Source: an uncultured Litorivicinus sp.
Lineage (GTDB): Bacteria > Pseudomonadota > Gammaproteobacteria > Pseudomonadales > Litorivicinaceae
Length of the DNA stretch: 60,522 nt
NCBI GenBank assembly: GCA_902541775.1
Contig: CACBSE010000005.1
Coordinates: 1 to 60,522 of the forward strand
Reading direction: 5' to 3'
Shown here piece after piece: positions 10,241 through 18,724 of the stretch. Made by a program: the position numbers and the translations under genes. The notes under the pieces are model-generated. The model was not told the origin of the DNA and made no database searches. It saw only the letters and a program-made list of their open reading frames with translations. Position 1 is the first letter of the stretch, and each line of letters opens with the position of its first letter.

Positions 10241-12091
10241 TTAGGGGACATCCAAGCCGGTCACTTCAACCCGCACACCCCGCTCGGTGTTTCCAATTGA
10301 AACCTGGGCTCCCATCGACTCAGCAATCAAGCGAACCACATAGAGTCCTAGACCTAAATGAGACCCTGTAGAATCATTCCGAGTCCCGGAAAACATTTGA
10401 AAGGCATCGACACGGTTGTGTACTTGAAGCGGTGAACCGGTGTTCTCAACCCAGACTGAAACCGCATTGATGTGGTCGCGAATACCCACAGTAACCAAAC
10501 CACCAACGGGCGTAAAATCTCTGGCGTTGTCGAGTAATTTATCCAGCATTTGCTCAAACCGCAGGTCATTTCCCAAAATCATCACTGGATCAAGTGGCGC
10601 ATCCAGTCGCCACTGGCGATCCACTACCGTGCGTTGCATGCTTTCAACAGCATCTCGAGTCACTCGCGCAACATCAAAAACGCGCTGATCTTCATCGCGG
10701 AGTGCCTCTTCAAGACTTGCAGCCTCAGTGACCTTTGCAAGTGTTGATTCCAGCTTTTGGATCCCTCGCTCAGCTGTCGTACGCAAGCGAGCCTGTTGCC
10801 CTGGATCTTTTTCGTCAGATAACAATTCCAAGCTTGTCTGAACCGTGCTCATTGGATTACTCAATTCATGTCGAAGCGTTCGAGGAATCCGCTCAAGAAA
10901 TGCTGTGTATCTCGCCAAATCTCGAAGAACTTGCTGTACATCGCGACTCAAGTCACCAACTTCATCAGCGGTCCGCGCATCAGTCAACGCCGGTTCACTC
11001 GAGAACCGACCACGGGTATCAAGATACGATTTTAATTCTCGCCGAAGTCGCGTGATCCGTTCGGCGAGTCGTCCTGAATAGATCGATAAACCCAAAATTA
11101 GAAGAATCAATACACCAAGCGTTTGCCACGCGAGTGTCACTAATGCTTGTTGTGCCGCACCCACAATTTCACTGGTCGGTGCCGCGATCAGGATCGAGTA
11201 CGGTCCTGTTTCTGTACTTAGTGGTACATTCAACCGAATATCTTGTTCAGTAATTGTCACATCGCGGGTCCATGCATCTGACACCAATAAAGACGGCATT
11301 TCGTCCGGCGCTGTGGTTTTGGCAATGACTTGACCATCCGAATCAATCACCATGATTTGACGCGTCTCACCTGCTAGTCGTCTCGCTAACTGCTGCACTT
11401 TCGCATTCAACGGCTCGATTCCAAATCGGTACCGTCTCTCGATCGGCTCAATCCAATTGTGATCGTATTGAATGAAATCAATCTGTCGGCTCAGTACCTG
11501 AGACACAGGCATCCCCCACTCAAGTCGATACCCACCATAAATTTCCCACCAGTAGGCCCGAACTCGTGGTTTCGAATTCAGGAATAACGGATCACTAGAG
11601 ACTGAAGCGTCAAATCCACCAGAGGCTTCTGCAGCTAAAATGACCTCCTCGACAGATGATCTGCCGGTCAATCGCAAACGAACTGCGTCGAATGGGACTG
11701 CTGCAGATCGTCCAAATAACGGCTCGCGATAAAACCGAGTTGAATCTTTAACCTCAAGTGCAAAAACAATCTGATCATCAAATTGGCCAACCTTCACTCG
11801 GATTCGATCATCTGCTAGTGCATCGGCGGTGTTGGGCCATTCATCGAAAAAACCGTCAATCACAGGTGCTCGACGCATTGGTTCGGGAACAATTCGTAAT
11901 CCAGCGATTGTCTCTGGACGACTCAGGATGTCGAGTTCAGGTTTTAAGCTCTCCGCAAGGACACGCAAGGCTTCAGACTGTGCTTCAGTGGCAAAATGCT
12001 GCAGCTTTTGAAATGTTTGGTAACCGAGCCACGGAACCAGCACGAAGACAGGAACAAACAGAAATAGCTTGATCCGTAAACTGAGTTTCAT
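10241..12091 (-). CDS. Sensor histidine kinase, PdsS-like (dedicated sortase system type)
   Basis: A membrane kinase of about 616 aa. It has an N-terminal membrane helix (LRIKLFLFVPVFVLVPWLGY) and a large periplasmic region with PVIDGFFDEWP and FALEVKDS, resembling a CBM9-like fold. A second helix (ALVTLAWQTLGVLILLILGL) is followed by a HAMP-like linker, the phospho-acceptor box RTLRHELSNPMS, and an ATPase domain with LLDNARDFTP and GLGLYVVRLI. The periplasmic IDGxxDEWP feature and the neighbouring PdsR-like regulator and OmpA-like protein match the proteobacterial dedicated sortase signalling set (PdsS). The ATG overlaps the regulator stop (ATGA). The stimulus is unknown. Confidence 0.8.
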   Translation of the reverse strand: MKLSLRIKLFLFVPVFVLVPWLGYQTFQKLQHFATEAQSEALRVLAESLKPELDILSRPETIAGLRIVPEPMRRAPVIDGFFDEWPNTADALADDRIRVKVGQFDDQIVFALEVKDSTRFYREPLFGRSAAVPFDAVRLRLTGRSSVEEVILAAEASGGFDASVSSDPLFLNSKPRVRAYWWEIYGGYRLEWGMPVSQVLSRQIDFIQYDHNWIEPIERRYRFGIEPLNAKVQQLARRLAGETRQIMVIDSDGQVIAKTTAPDEMPSLLVSDAWTRDVTITEQDIRLNVPLSTETGPYSILIAAPTSEIVGAAQQALVTLAWQTLGVLILLILGLSIYSGRLAERITRLRRELKSYLDTRGRFSSEPALTDARTADEVGDLSRDVQQVLRDLARYTAFLERIPRTLRHELSNPMSTVQTSLELLSDEKDPGQQARLRTTAERGIQKLESTLAKVTEAASLEEALRDEDQRVFDVARVTRDAVESMQRTVVDRQWRLDAPLDPVMILGNDLRFEQMLDKLLDNARDFTPVGGLVTVGIRDHINAVSVWVENTGSPLQVHNRVDAFQMFSGTRNDSTGSHLGLGLYVVRLIAESMGAQVSIGNTERGVRVEVTGLDVP

Positions 12092-12780
12092 CCAGGCGGA
12101 GACTCCCACCGATATCCGGTGCCGTAAACGTTCACTAATGCGTCAAAAGCCTGATCGATCAGTTTTAGCTTCCGACGGATGTGTTTGATGTGCGTGCTCA
12201 ACGTATTGTTAGTGACGACAGTCTGCCGTGTCCGCTCAGCCAGTTGATCAAAGGTGAGGACTGCCCCTTCAGCGCGCATCAGCGCCTCGAGAATTGCAAG
12301 CTCAGTGACGGTTAAACTCACAGGCTGACCGTGGAAGGACACTTGAGCGCGATCTGGATCAACAATCAGACTTCCGTCGGTCAGCACTGTTTCCATTACA
12401 TTACGCGCTCGATTCGCTCGCTTGAGAACAGCCGCAACCTTTTCAACCAGTAAAGCCGTTGAAATTGGTTTCGTCAGATAATCCCAAGCGCCTAAGCGCA
12501 GGCCAAAGATTTGATCAATTTCATCAGTGCGACTAGTTAGGAAAATCACTGGCAGGCCTGGATAGCGATCCAATAACCACTGACAAATTGTGAAGCCCGC
12601 ATCAGGATCACGGCCGAGGTGAATATCTAGTAAAACCAAACTAGGCTGCCCAAAAAACGCATGCTTAATTTCCTCAGCCGACTCATACCCTGAAACCGTA
12701 AACCCCTTCTTACTGAGGGCGTACGAATAATTCGCCAACTGATCAACATCGTCCTCGACTACCACGATATGTGAATTCAT
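12088..12780 (-). CDS. Response regulator, PdsR-like winged-helix type
   Basis: An OmpR/PhoB-type regulator of 230 aa. The receiver domain has the acidic pair VVEDD, the phospho-accepting Asp in VLLDIHLG, a conserved Thr/Ser in IFLTSRT and Lys in YLTKPIS. The winged-helix output domain contains LTVTELAILEAL, NNTLSTHIKHIRRKL and VNVYGTGYRW. The segment VVxxNTLSTHIKxIRRK followed by FDxxVxVYGxGYRW is the pattern I associate with the dedicated sortase system regulator PdsR. The start at 12780 follows GGAGGCGCG. It forms a coupled operon with the kinase gene and lies downstream of the OmpA-like gene. Confidence 0.82.
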   Translation of the reverse strand: MNSHIVVVEDDVDQLANYSYALSKKGFTVSGYESAEEIKHAFFGQPSLVLLDIHLGRDPDAGFTICQWLLDRYPGLPVIFLTSRTDEIDQIFGLRLGAWDYLTKPISTALLVEKVAAVLKRANRARNVMETVLTDGSLIVDPDRAQVSFHGQPVSLTVTELAILEALMRAEGAVLTFDQLAERTRQTVVTNNTLSTHIKHIRRKLKLIDQAFDALVNVYGTGYRWESPPG

Positions 12781-12796
12781 CGCGCCTCCTATTAGC

Positions 12797-13021
12797 TCAA
12801 ATGTCAGTTGTTCTCGTGCCCGTAACCTCACCATACCGCGTTTTTGGCTCGATATGATATTCGGTATGGTCTCGTTGAATTTCCATGATGACTTCACGGA
12901 CTGCATCAGTTTGATCTCCTATGACTTCAAGACGAACGACTCGCATCGTCTGACGATTGAAAGGAACAAGGGGTGCATCCACACCCCCGCTTCCATCAAC
13001 GTACGGAATAAAGACCTTCAT
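12797..13021 (-). CDS. Small unknown protein between OmpA-like and regulator genes
   Basis: The 74-aa frame begins MKVFIPYVDGSGGVDAPLVP and contains VVRLEVIGDQTDAVREVIMEIQRDHTEYHIE. It overlaps the end of the OmpA-like gene by 26 bases and ends 16 bases before the regulator, so it sits inside an apparently continuous operon. No signal peptide or membrane segment is seen, and the composition is that of a soluble alpha/beta protein. I do not recognise the family. A role in the signalling pair is suggested only by position. Confidence 0.55.
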   Translation of the reverse strand: MKVFIPYVDGSGGVDAPLVPFNRQTMRVVRLEVIGDQTDAVREVIMEIQRDHTEYHIEPKTRYGEVTGTRTTDI

Positions 13022-13697
13022 TGACTGGTTTCCCATCAAAACTGAGTTGAATATCGACCCGACGGTCAAGCGCGTAATACCGATTTTGACCGTCTGCTAA
13101 AGCTTCTTGTTCCCCTCGCCCTTCTGTTCGGATCAACAAGGGCGATGCACCAACCTCTTGTAAAACCTGCCCAACAGATGCAGCGCGAGCTTCGCTCAGA
13201 TATTGGTTGTACCGTTCTGATCCTCTCGCATCTGCATGACCGATCAGCCTGACAGTCAAACCGTCAATCGAATGTGATGCTTTTGCGACAGCTTTAAGTG
13301 CTTGCCGGTATTGCCCAGCAGTCATCGCCGAGTTGATATCAAAATGTACTGCAACCGATAAGTCAGAGAGCAGTTCGTGCAATGCGGCCATTTCGGTCTG
13401 GGTCTTTGCGTGCTTAGCATTCACCAAAGCAAGCTGTGAACGTGCCTTTGAAATCTCTTGGTTAAGATTGGCGAGTTCCTGATTCTTACGAGCCAAAGCG
13501 CGCTCTTGTACGACATCGTGGCCGATCAGAGCCCCCAGTGTTCCACCAACGACCACCCCCACAGGACCGGCAATCGCTGCGCCAACAGCTGCCCCGGATC
13601 CAAATCCAACATGCTCAGGCATCTTCGATTCGGTCGTCTCTGCATTCACAGCGCTCACCGCGAATGCCAAAGTTGTTGCAATCATAATTTTTTTCAT
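12996..13697 (-). CDS. OmpA-family protein, PdsO-like
   Basis: A 233-aa exported protein with signal peptide MKKIMIATTLAFAVSAVNA. A glycine-rich membrane-active segment (GFGSGAAVGAAIAGPVGVVVGGTLGALIGHD) precedes a coiled-coil stretch (ARKNQELANLNQEISKAR) and an OmpA peptidoglycan-binding domain with VHFDINSA, LIGHADARGSERYNQYLSEARA, and GRGEQEALADG. The Gly-zipper plus coiled coil plus OmpA arrangement beside a PdsR/PdsS pair is that of the sortase-associated protein PdsO. The start follows GGAGGAGACCCAA. The first gene of its operon, it is separated by 131 bases from the small membrane-protein pair upstream. Confidence 0.8.
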   Translation of the reverse strand: MKKIMIATTLAFAVSAVNAETTESKMPEHVGFGSGAAVGAAIAGPVGVVVGGTLGALIGHDVVQERALARKNQELANLNQEISKARSQLALVNAKHAKTQTEMAALHELLSDLSVAVHFDINSAMTAGQYRQALKAVAKASHSIDGLTVRLIGHADARGSERYNQYLSEARAASVGQVLQEVGASPLLIRTEGRGEQEALADGQNRYYALDRRVDIQLSFDGKPVNEGLYSVR

Positions 13698-13828
13698 TTG
13701 GGTCTCCTCCGTTTTCGATGACTGCATTAGACGCGAAAAGCAAAACAACAGATGGGAGAAATTGGGGTGAGATTGTGGAGAAGAGATGAAGGTTGTGTAG
13801 ACACATCCGTCTCGTAATACCTCAAGCG

Positions 13829-13978
13829 TCAGTTCGCGATACTGGCGATAACAATGATTAAACCAAATAAAATTACTCCACCGACTATGGTAGCCCAGAC
13901 CCCTTTGAATATGATTTGCCGGACAGGTGGGTAAAGGACGACTAATCCAATAACCAGACAAATAAGTAGCAACCCCAT
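13829..13978 (-). CDS. 49-aa two-helix membrane protein
   Basis: The frame reads MGLLLICLVIGLVVLYPPVR, then a short polar turn and GVWATIVGGVILFGLIIVIA, that is, two hydrophobic helices. Its ATG overlaps the stop of the DUF2905 gene by one base (TGATG), indicating coupled translation. It is too short for family assignment, but the coupling and the clean helix-turn-helix hydrophobic pattern support a real gene. Confidence 0.5.
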   Translation of the reverse strand: MGLLLICLVIGLVVLYPPVRQIIFKGVWATIVGGVILFGLIIVIASIAN

Positions 13979-14175
13979 CATCTGAAAAGATTAAGAACGA
14001 GGGACACAACAATACTGATTACGATGCAGGTGACAATCGGAAAGAAAAACGATGTATCACCAGATTTGAATGCAATGTCACCGGGCAATCTGCCGAAGGG
14101 TAGTTGCTTCAAGTGGGGGTAGAGCAATCCTGCGACTACCAAAACTACCCCTGCACCGATAAGTAAGTTTTGCAC
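13978..14175 (-). CDS. DUF2905 family small membrane protein
   Basis: The 65-aa product has two membrane helices (LLIGAGVVLVVAGLLYP and FPIVTCIVISIVVSLVLNLF) flanking the conserved loop FGRLPGDIAF, the signature of DUF2905. The function of the family is unknown. It is the first gene of a coupled pair with the 49-aa membrane protein. The region upstream (14176-14560) holds no gene I can support and would have carried the original promoter of the tRNA-Gly gene before the integration event. Confidence 0.85.
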   Translation of the reverse strand: MQNLLIGAGVVLVVAGLLYPHLKQLPFGRLPGDIAFKSGDTSFFFPIVTCIVISIVVSLVLNLFR

Positions 14176-14560
14176 TCGTTACTTCACTCCCTGCTCACAA
14201 TGCGACTATTTACAGTATAATCGCTACCAGGTGACACTGTGGTGCTTTTACTGTGTCTGACACCTGTGAAGACGACATTCGCTTGGATTTACAGGCCCCG
14301 TTGTCGACATCATTTGCGCATCACATCAGGTTGTTAAGATGACACTTTTTAAAATCCCGTGTGTTGCAGAGGCGATATACATGTATCTGGCGCCGGGGGT
14401 GGACCATGCGTACCCCGTTTGTAATTGACCGAATAAGAGCATACGACTAAACTTTCCGCTTGATCGTTATCCCCAAAGAACAGCTGGTTGTGCCATAGTT
14501 GGGCCAGCGTATTCAAAAGTCAGAGATTCTGGTATTTAAATCGGAAACATTACGATTAAA

Positions 14561-14611
14561 CAATAGCTTGCGGGTATCGTATAAAGGCTATTACCCCAGC
14601 CTTCCAAGCTG
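14561..14611 (+). repeat. Left attachment site: 51-bp direct repeat with 5' half of tRNA-Gly
   Basis: The 51 bases from CAATAGCTTGCGGG to CCAAGCTG are identical to 25608-25658. They comprise 9 bases of leader and the first 42 bases of tRNA-Gly(TCC), through the anticodon stem. After this the left copy diverges (AAAAAATC) while the right copy completes the tRNA. This defines the left end of an integrated element. Confidence 0.9.
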
Positions 14612-14682
14612 AAAAAATCTCTTCTCCATCATTTGATCATTCATTAAATTAAATTAAATCAATAACTTAAAAATATGTAGAT

Positions 14683-14743
14683 GTATGCCTATGGTATGCT
14701 TAACGCTATTTTTGCTAGTCTCCGTATGCTCACGGTATGCTTA
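14683..14743 (+). repeat. Two copies of a GTATGC-type repeat upstream of the integrase
   Basis: GTATGCCTATGGTATGCTTA (14683-14702) and GTATGCTCACGGTATGCTTA (14724-14743) are near-identical doublets of the motif GTATGC. A third copy, GTATGCTTACGGTATGCTTA, lies at 25543-25562 inside the other end of the element. Position and repetition suggest arm-type integrase or excisionase binding sites. The second copy runs up to the integrase ribosome binding site. Confidence 0.65.
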
Positions 14744-14757
14744 TTTGGAGGCAAATC

Positions 14758-16389
14758 ATGACATCACGGACAAAACGAGTCCCAGTCAAAAGTATAAAAG
14801 AAATCAATATTTTAATTCCAGAGACCACTGACTACAAAAACCCAGTTGATGGCGCCGATTGTCTGTATGTCAAAGTGGCCCGCAATGGAACCAAAAAGTT
14901 TGTTACTGCAGTTACCGTCTCTAAGCGTATTCAACTCCCAGCAGGCCAATCACGGCAGAAGAGTTTGACTCATGGCTTAGTCAGTCAATTTACGCTCCCT
15001 CAAATCAAACGTCTCCATACCGAAGCCTACGCCAAACTCAAACGAGGCGAAGATATCCGTGAAGAGCTGATCAAACAGGAATCTGATTTAGAACGCATCA
15101 ATGTGTTATCCCAGCCAATCATTGAATTGAGCATTGATCGTTTGGAGCGCCGGCTTGCACGAGACGAAATCAAATCAGGTGACAATGATCGTTTGTACAC
15201 ACGCAAGGTTGAGGTGGTCATCGGTAATACGAGCTTTATGGAGTTCGGACAACGCCATGCTGATGCGCTCGCCAAAGCTTACCCGGTCACGCCTGAGAGC
15301 TGGACAACAGCCGACAAAGTAAAAAAGCTCATCATCAAGGTCTACAACGATCTCTCATCTGATACGCGAATAGAGCTTAAAAAAGATATCCCGCACTATC
15401 TTGAAAAGGCATTTGGGCGTATCAAACAGCGAAAACGCGGAGATCAAGTGATTGAACCTGAGCACATCAGTGAGATGTGGTTCAAAATGCTGGAAGCGGA
15501 TGTCAATCCACTATTCAAAGATGCCTTTGTCTTCATGTTACTCACAGCGGAACGAAGATCCGCTTCGTATAAAACCAAGATTAGCCAAATACAGTATGAA
15601 AATGATGCTCCTCAATGGCTGGTACTCAATGCCAAGCGGGACCAATCCGGTGATCGCATCAATCTATTCCATCCGATAGGAATGCTCGCCCTACTGGTGA
15701 ATCGACTGATCAAGCAGGCAGAAGACACTGGCGCTGAATATCTGTTCCCTTCACAAAAAGGATCTGGTTGCTTAACAGACATCAGACCCCTTGTAGATGC
15801 GATTGGAGGGATTGGACCCATGGAGATTAGAACCACTCCCCATAATCTGAGAAGAACCACAGCGAACTTGGGTCGTGTTGTCCTAGGGTCAACACAACTG
15901 GCTGAAGAGCATATCCTCCATTTCAAATCGCATATGACAGGCTCAACTGAGAGCTACTTCGCAAATACCGCCAAAAGCTTCGCCAAGACACGGTCTGCGA
16001 CCTTCAAAAGTGTCTACAGCTATTTAGATGATCTGATATTGAGCTCCGGCATTTATATGTATCTCGCAACAGGTTGGGAAGATGCTGAATTCGTTGACGA
16101 GATACAAAGACAAAATCCAGATAGAGAAATCTGTCGCGACTTCATGTCTGTTGGAGGTCGTTGGTTACACTTCTCAAATCAAGGTTCTCCGGAGCAGATT
16201 GGGAGTTTTGATGACCATGAAGATTTCTTTGACAACGCATATATCTGGAGTCCGGTTGCTAGCTTTTGTGCCGGGATAGACAAATACGTCAAGCTGAGTG
16301 ACAGACCGTTACTTCAGGAGACAATTCGCTTGGGTTGGTCTAATTACGGAGATCCAATTCCACGAAACTTAGATGAAGAGATTAGTTAA
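14758..16389 (+). CDS. Tyrosine recombinase (integrase) of the tRNA-Gly element
   Basis: A 543-aa tyrosine recombinase. Catalytic residues fit Arg266/267 in LLTAERRSAS, His362-x-x-Arg365 in HNLRRT, His392 in SHMTGST and nucleophile Tyr400 in ESYFAN. About 140 residues follow the tyrosine, a longer tail than in lambda-type integrases. I chose the ATG at 14758 because GGAGG lies 7 bases upstream; the ATG at 14737 lies within the repeat. The gene begins 147 bases inside the left attachment repeat and reads into the element, as expected for the enzyme that inserted it. Its upstream region contains two of the element's repeated GTATGC sites, suggesting autoregulation or arm-site binding. Confidence 0.92.
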   Translation: MTSRTKRVPVKSIKEINILIPETTDYKNPVDGADCLYVKVARNGTKKFVTAVTVSKRIQLPAGQSRQKSLTHGLVSQFTLPQIKRLHTEAYAKLKRGEDIREELIKQESDLERINVLSQPIIELSIDRLERRLARDEIKSGDNDRLYTRKVEVVIGNTSFMEFGQRHADALAKAYPVTPESWTTADKVKKLIIKVYNDLSSDTRIELKKDIPHYLEKAFGRIKQRKRGDQVIEPEHISEMWFKMLEADVNPLFKDAFVFMLLTAERRSASYKTKISQIQYENDAPQWLVLNAKRDQSGDRINLFHPIGMLALLVNRLIKQAEDTGAEYLFPSQKGSGCLTDIRPLVDAIGGIGPMEIRTTPHNLRRTTANLGRVVLGSTQLAEEHILHFKSHMTGSTESYFANTAKSFAKTRSATFKSVYSYLDDLILSSGIYMYLATGWEDAEFVDEIQRQNPDREICRDFMSVGGRWLHFSNQGSPEQIGSFDDHEDFFDNAYIWSPVASFCAGIDKYVKLSDRPLLQETIRLGWSNYGDPIPRNLDEEIS

Positions 16390-16402
16390 AGCTCTTGGAT
16401 AA

Positions 16403-18724
16403 TTAGGATGCTTCGTCGTACAGATGCTTCTGAAAATCAACGAATGTCTTTTGTATCTCTTGAATGCTTCCTAAGGTCTGCTGTGCATCAGGAACACTTC
16501 CATACTTTGCGGATAACACAACATCTAACCTCTCAAGATCGAGCTCGTCGACCCCTTGATTTTGATAGTTCCTGAGTACATACGAAACAAACTCTCTCTG
16601 TTCTTCATTTAGCAAATTCAAAATATTGTCTTGTGCGTCAGCAACACGCTCAGAACGCGTCTTCACAGGACGGAGATAAACGATGTACTCAAGCACATCA
16701 AACAGATCAGAATCCTCTGCCTCAATCAGGCTTTGGAGTTTCTCCAAATCATCTTTATGACAGCCCGCGCCATCCAACTTCTTCATTAGATCGCGACGCG
16801 TCATCGGGTTAGACCAAAGCTTCCTGAGATTATCTTCGCTCTCCAAAACATCGGGTAGCTTCAGAACATTAAATAGATGCTTCAGAAAATCCTCTGCACT
16901 CACTGGTCGGCCATCTACATAAAAGTAGGTATCACGCATCACCTTCACTTGACGGACCTTACCATCAGCTAACTTGATCTTGATCTTAGGATTAGGCTCA
17001 GGTGGATCTTCTGGGTCATCTTTAGGATCGAGGGGATCAATTGGTGGATCAGGATCGACAACAGGGTTTACTGGTGGATCTGGAGCTATCGGCTCACCAT
17101 CCCATTCAGGATCGTTGAACAAGAGGTATGCGTTCACAAAATCAATGATCGTGAAGAAGTTCTTACCTTCAAATAGACGCGTCCCACGACCAACAATCTG
17201 TTTGAACTCAATCATGCTGTTCACTGGACGCATCAAAACAATATTCCGGACGTTGCGGGCATCAACGCCGGTTGTGAGCTTCTGACTCGTTGTCAAAATG
17301 GTAGGGATGGATTTCTCATTATCCTGAAACTGCTTCAGGTAGGTATCGCCAATGTTCCCATCTTTGGCAGTGACTCTGACGCAGTAATCAACTCTCACAC
17401 CGGGTGATTCTTGATTAATGAGATCTCTCACCAAAGCCGCGTGAGCTTGATTGGCACAGAAAACAATCGTCTTCTCATCAGCATTGATCGCAGCGAGCAT
17501 CTCCTTCACTCGCTCTCGCTCCCGCTGCTCAATTACGATGACACGGTTGAAATCTTTTTCCGTATAAACTCGTCCGTCATCTACCTCGCCTTCAATAACT
17601 TCGTCATCATCTGAATAGACATACTCATCCATCGTGGATTGAATGCGCTTTAACTTAAATGGCGTAAGAAATCCGTCCTCAATCCCTTCCTTTAAACTGT
17701 ACGTAAAGACCGGCTCACCGAAATACGCATAGGTATCCGTATTGTCTTTTCGCTTGGGAGTAGCCGTCAGACCTAAGTGAACAGCACTAGAGAAATGATT
17801 GAGGATATCTCGCCACGAACTTTCATCATTGGCACCACCACGATGACACTCATCAATGATTACTAAGTCAAAGAAGTCAGGTTCGTATTGGCCAAAATAA
17901 GGAGCATCATCCTCGCCACTCATAAACGTCTGAAAAATAGTGAAGAAGACACTTCCATTTTTAGGGACTTCGCCTTTCTTCGCGATATCACTGGGATTAA
18001 TACGAACGAGTGCAGCAGGGTCAAACGCTCCGAAATCCAAATACGCCTGACTAGCCAGAATGTTCCTATCAGCAAGGAACAGAACACGAGGCTGACGTTT
18101 ACCGTCTTTTTGTTGCGTCCAACGGCTCTTGAACAACTTCCAAGCAATCTGAAAGGCAATGAACGTTTTGCCTGTTCCGGTAGCAAGGGTTAGAAGCACT
18201 CGCTGTTTATCATTGGCAACTGCCTCAACAGCTCGCTGCACAGCTAACTCTTGATAGTAGCGAGCTTGGCGAGTTCCATTCATATCCTCAAACGGAACTG
18301 AATTGAATTTATCTAACCAATCATTGATTTGCCCGAAGGTACGATCCCACAGCTCATCTGGAGTGGGGAATTCACTGACAAGACCCTCTGTATTAGCGTG
18401 ATGATTGATGGCATAGATCTGTTTGCCATTAGTGGCGAAGCTATTCTGTAATCTCAGCTTCTGGGCATAGAGCTTGGCTTGAGCAACTCCTTCTCCGACT
18501 TCCAACTCATCACTCTTTGCTTCAATAACAGCGAGCTTCACACCCTTGTATTCCAGCACATAGTCAGCGATCAGCTTTGCTCGCCTCTGCCCTCCACAGA
18601 GGATCTGGCCTTCATTGATTTGATACTCACGACGAACCCTTATCTGCTTTTCAGCATCACTCTTCCAGCCAGCTGCGATAAGCTGAGGGTCAATTAGTTC
18701 TGCGCGAGTATCAGCTTCGTTCAT
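16403..18724 (-). CDS. hsdR: Type I restriction enzyme R subunit
   Basis: The motor and nuclease subunit of a type I restriction system, about 773 aa, the EcoAI/EcoEI size class. An N-terminal PD-(D/E)xK nuclease is visible in IADYVLEYKGVKLAVIEAKSD. The helicase has Walker A LATGTGKTF, DEAD-box IIDECHRGG, SAT-like LTATPKR, and motif VI QIVGRGTRLF. A proline/aspartate-rich linker (PDPPVNPVVDPDPPIDP) joins a C-terminal EcoEI-type domain. The start MNEADTRAEL at 18724 overlaps the hsdS stop by 14 bases. It is the last gene of the hsdM-hsdS-hsdR operon, which converges on the integrase gene. Confidence 0.95.
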   Translation of the reverse strand: MNEADTRAELIDPQLIAAGWKSDAEKQIRVRREYQINEGQILCGGQRRAKLIADYVLEYKGVKLAVIEAKSDELEVGEGVAQAKLYAQKLRLQNSFATNGKQIYAINHHANTEGLVSEFPTPDELWDRTFGQINDWLDKFNSVPFEDMNGTRQARYYQELAVQRAVEAVANDKQRVLLTLATGTGKTFIAFQIAWKLFKSRWTQQKDGKRQPRVLFLADRNILASQAYLDFGAFDPAALVRINPSDIAKKGEVPKNGSVFFTIFQTFMSGEDDAPYFGQYEPDFFDLVIIDECHRGGANDESSWRDILNHFSSAVHLGLTATPKRKDNTDTYAYFGEPVFTYSLKEGIEDGFLTPFKLKRIQSTMDEYVYSDDDEVIEGEVDDGRVYTEKDFNRVIVIEQRERERVKEMLAAINADEKTIVFCANQAHAALVRDLINQESPGVRVDYCVRVTAKDGNIGDTYLKQFQDNEKSIPTILTTSQKLTTGVDARNVRNIVLMRPVNSMIEFKQIVGRGTRLFEGKNFFTIIDFVNAYLLFNDPEWDGEPIAPDPPVNPVVDPDPPIDPLDPKDDPEDPPEPNPKIKIKLADGKVRQVKVMRDTYFYVDGRPVSAEDFLKHLFNVLKLPDVLESEDNLRKLWSNPMTRRDLMKKLDGAGCHKDDLEKLQSLIEAEDSDLFDVLEYIVYLRPVKTRSERVADAQDNILNLLNEEQREFVSYVLRNYQNQGVDELDLERLDVVLSAKYGSVPDAQQTLGSIQEIQKTFVDFQKHLYDEAS

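Noticed and set aside
14737-14757. ATG seven codons upstream of the chosen integrase start
   Set aside because: It sits within the GTATGC repeat and has no SD; the ATG at 14758 is preceded by GGAGG.
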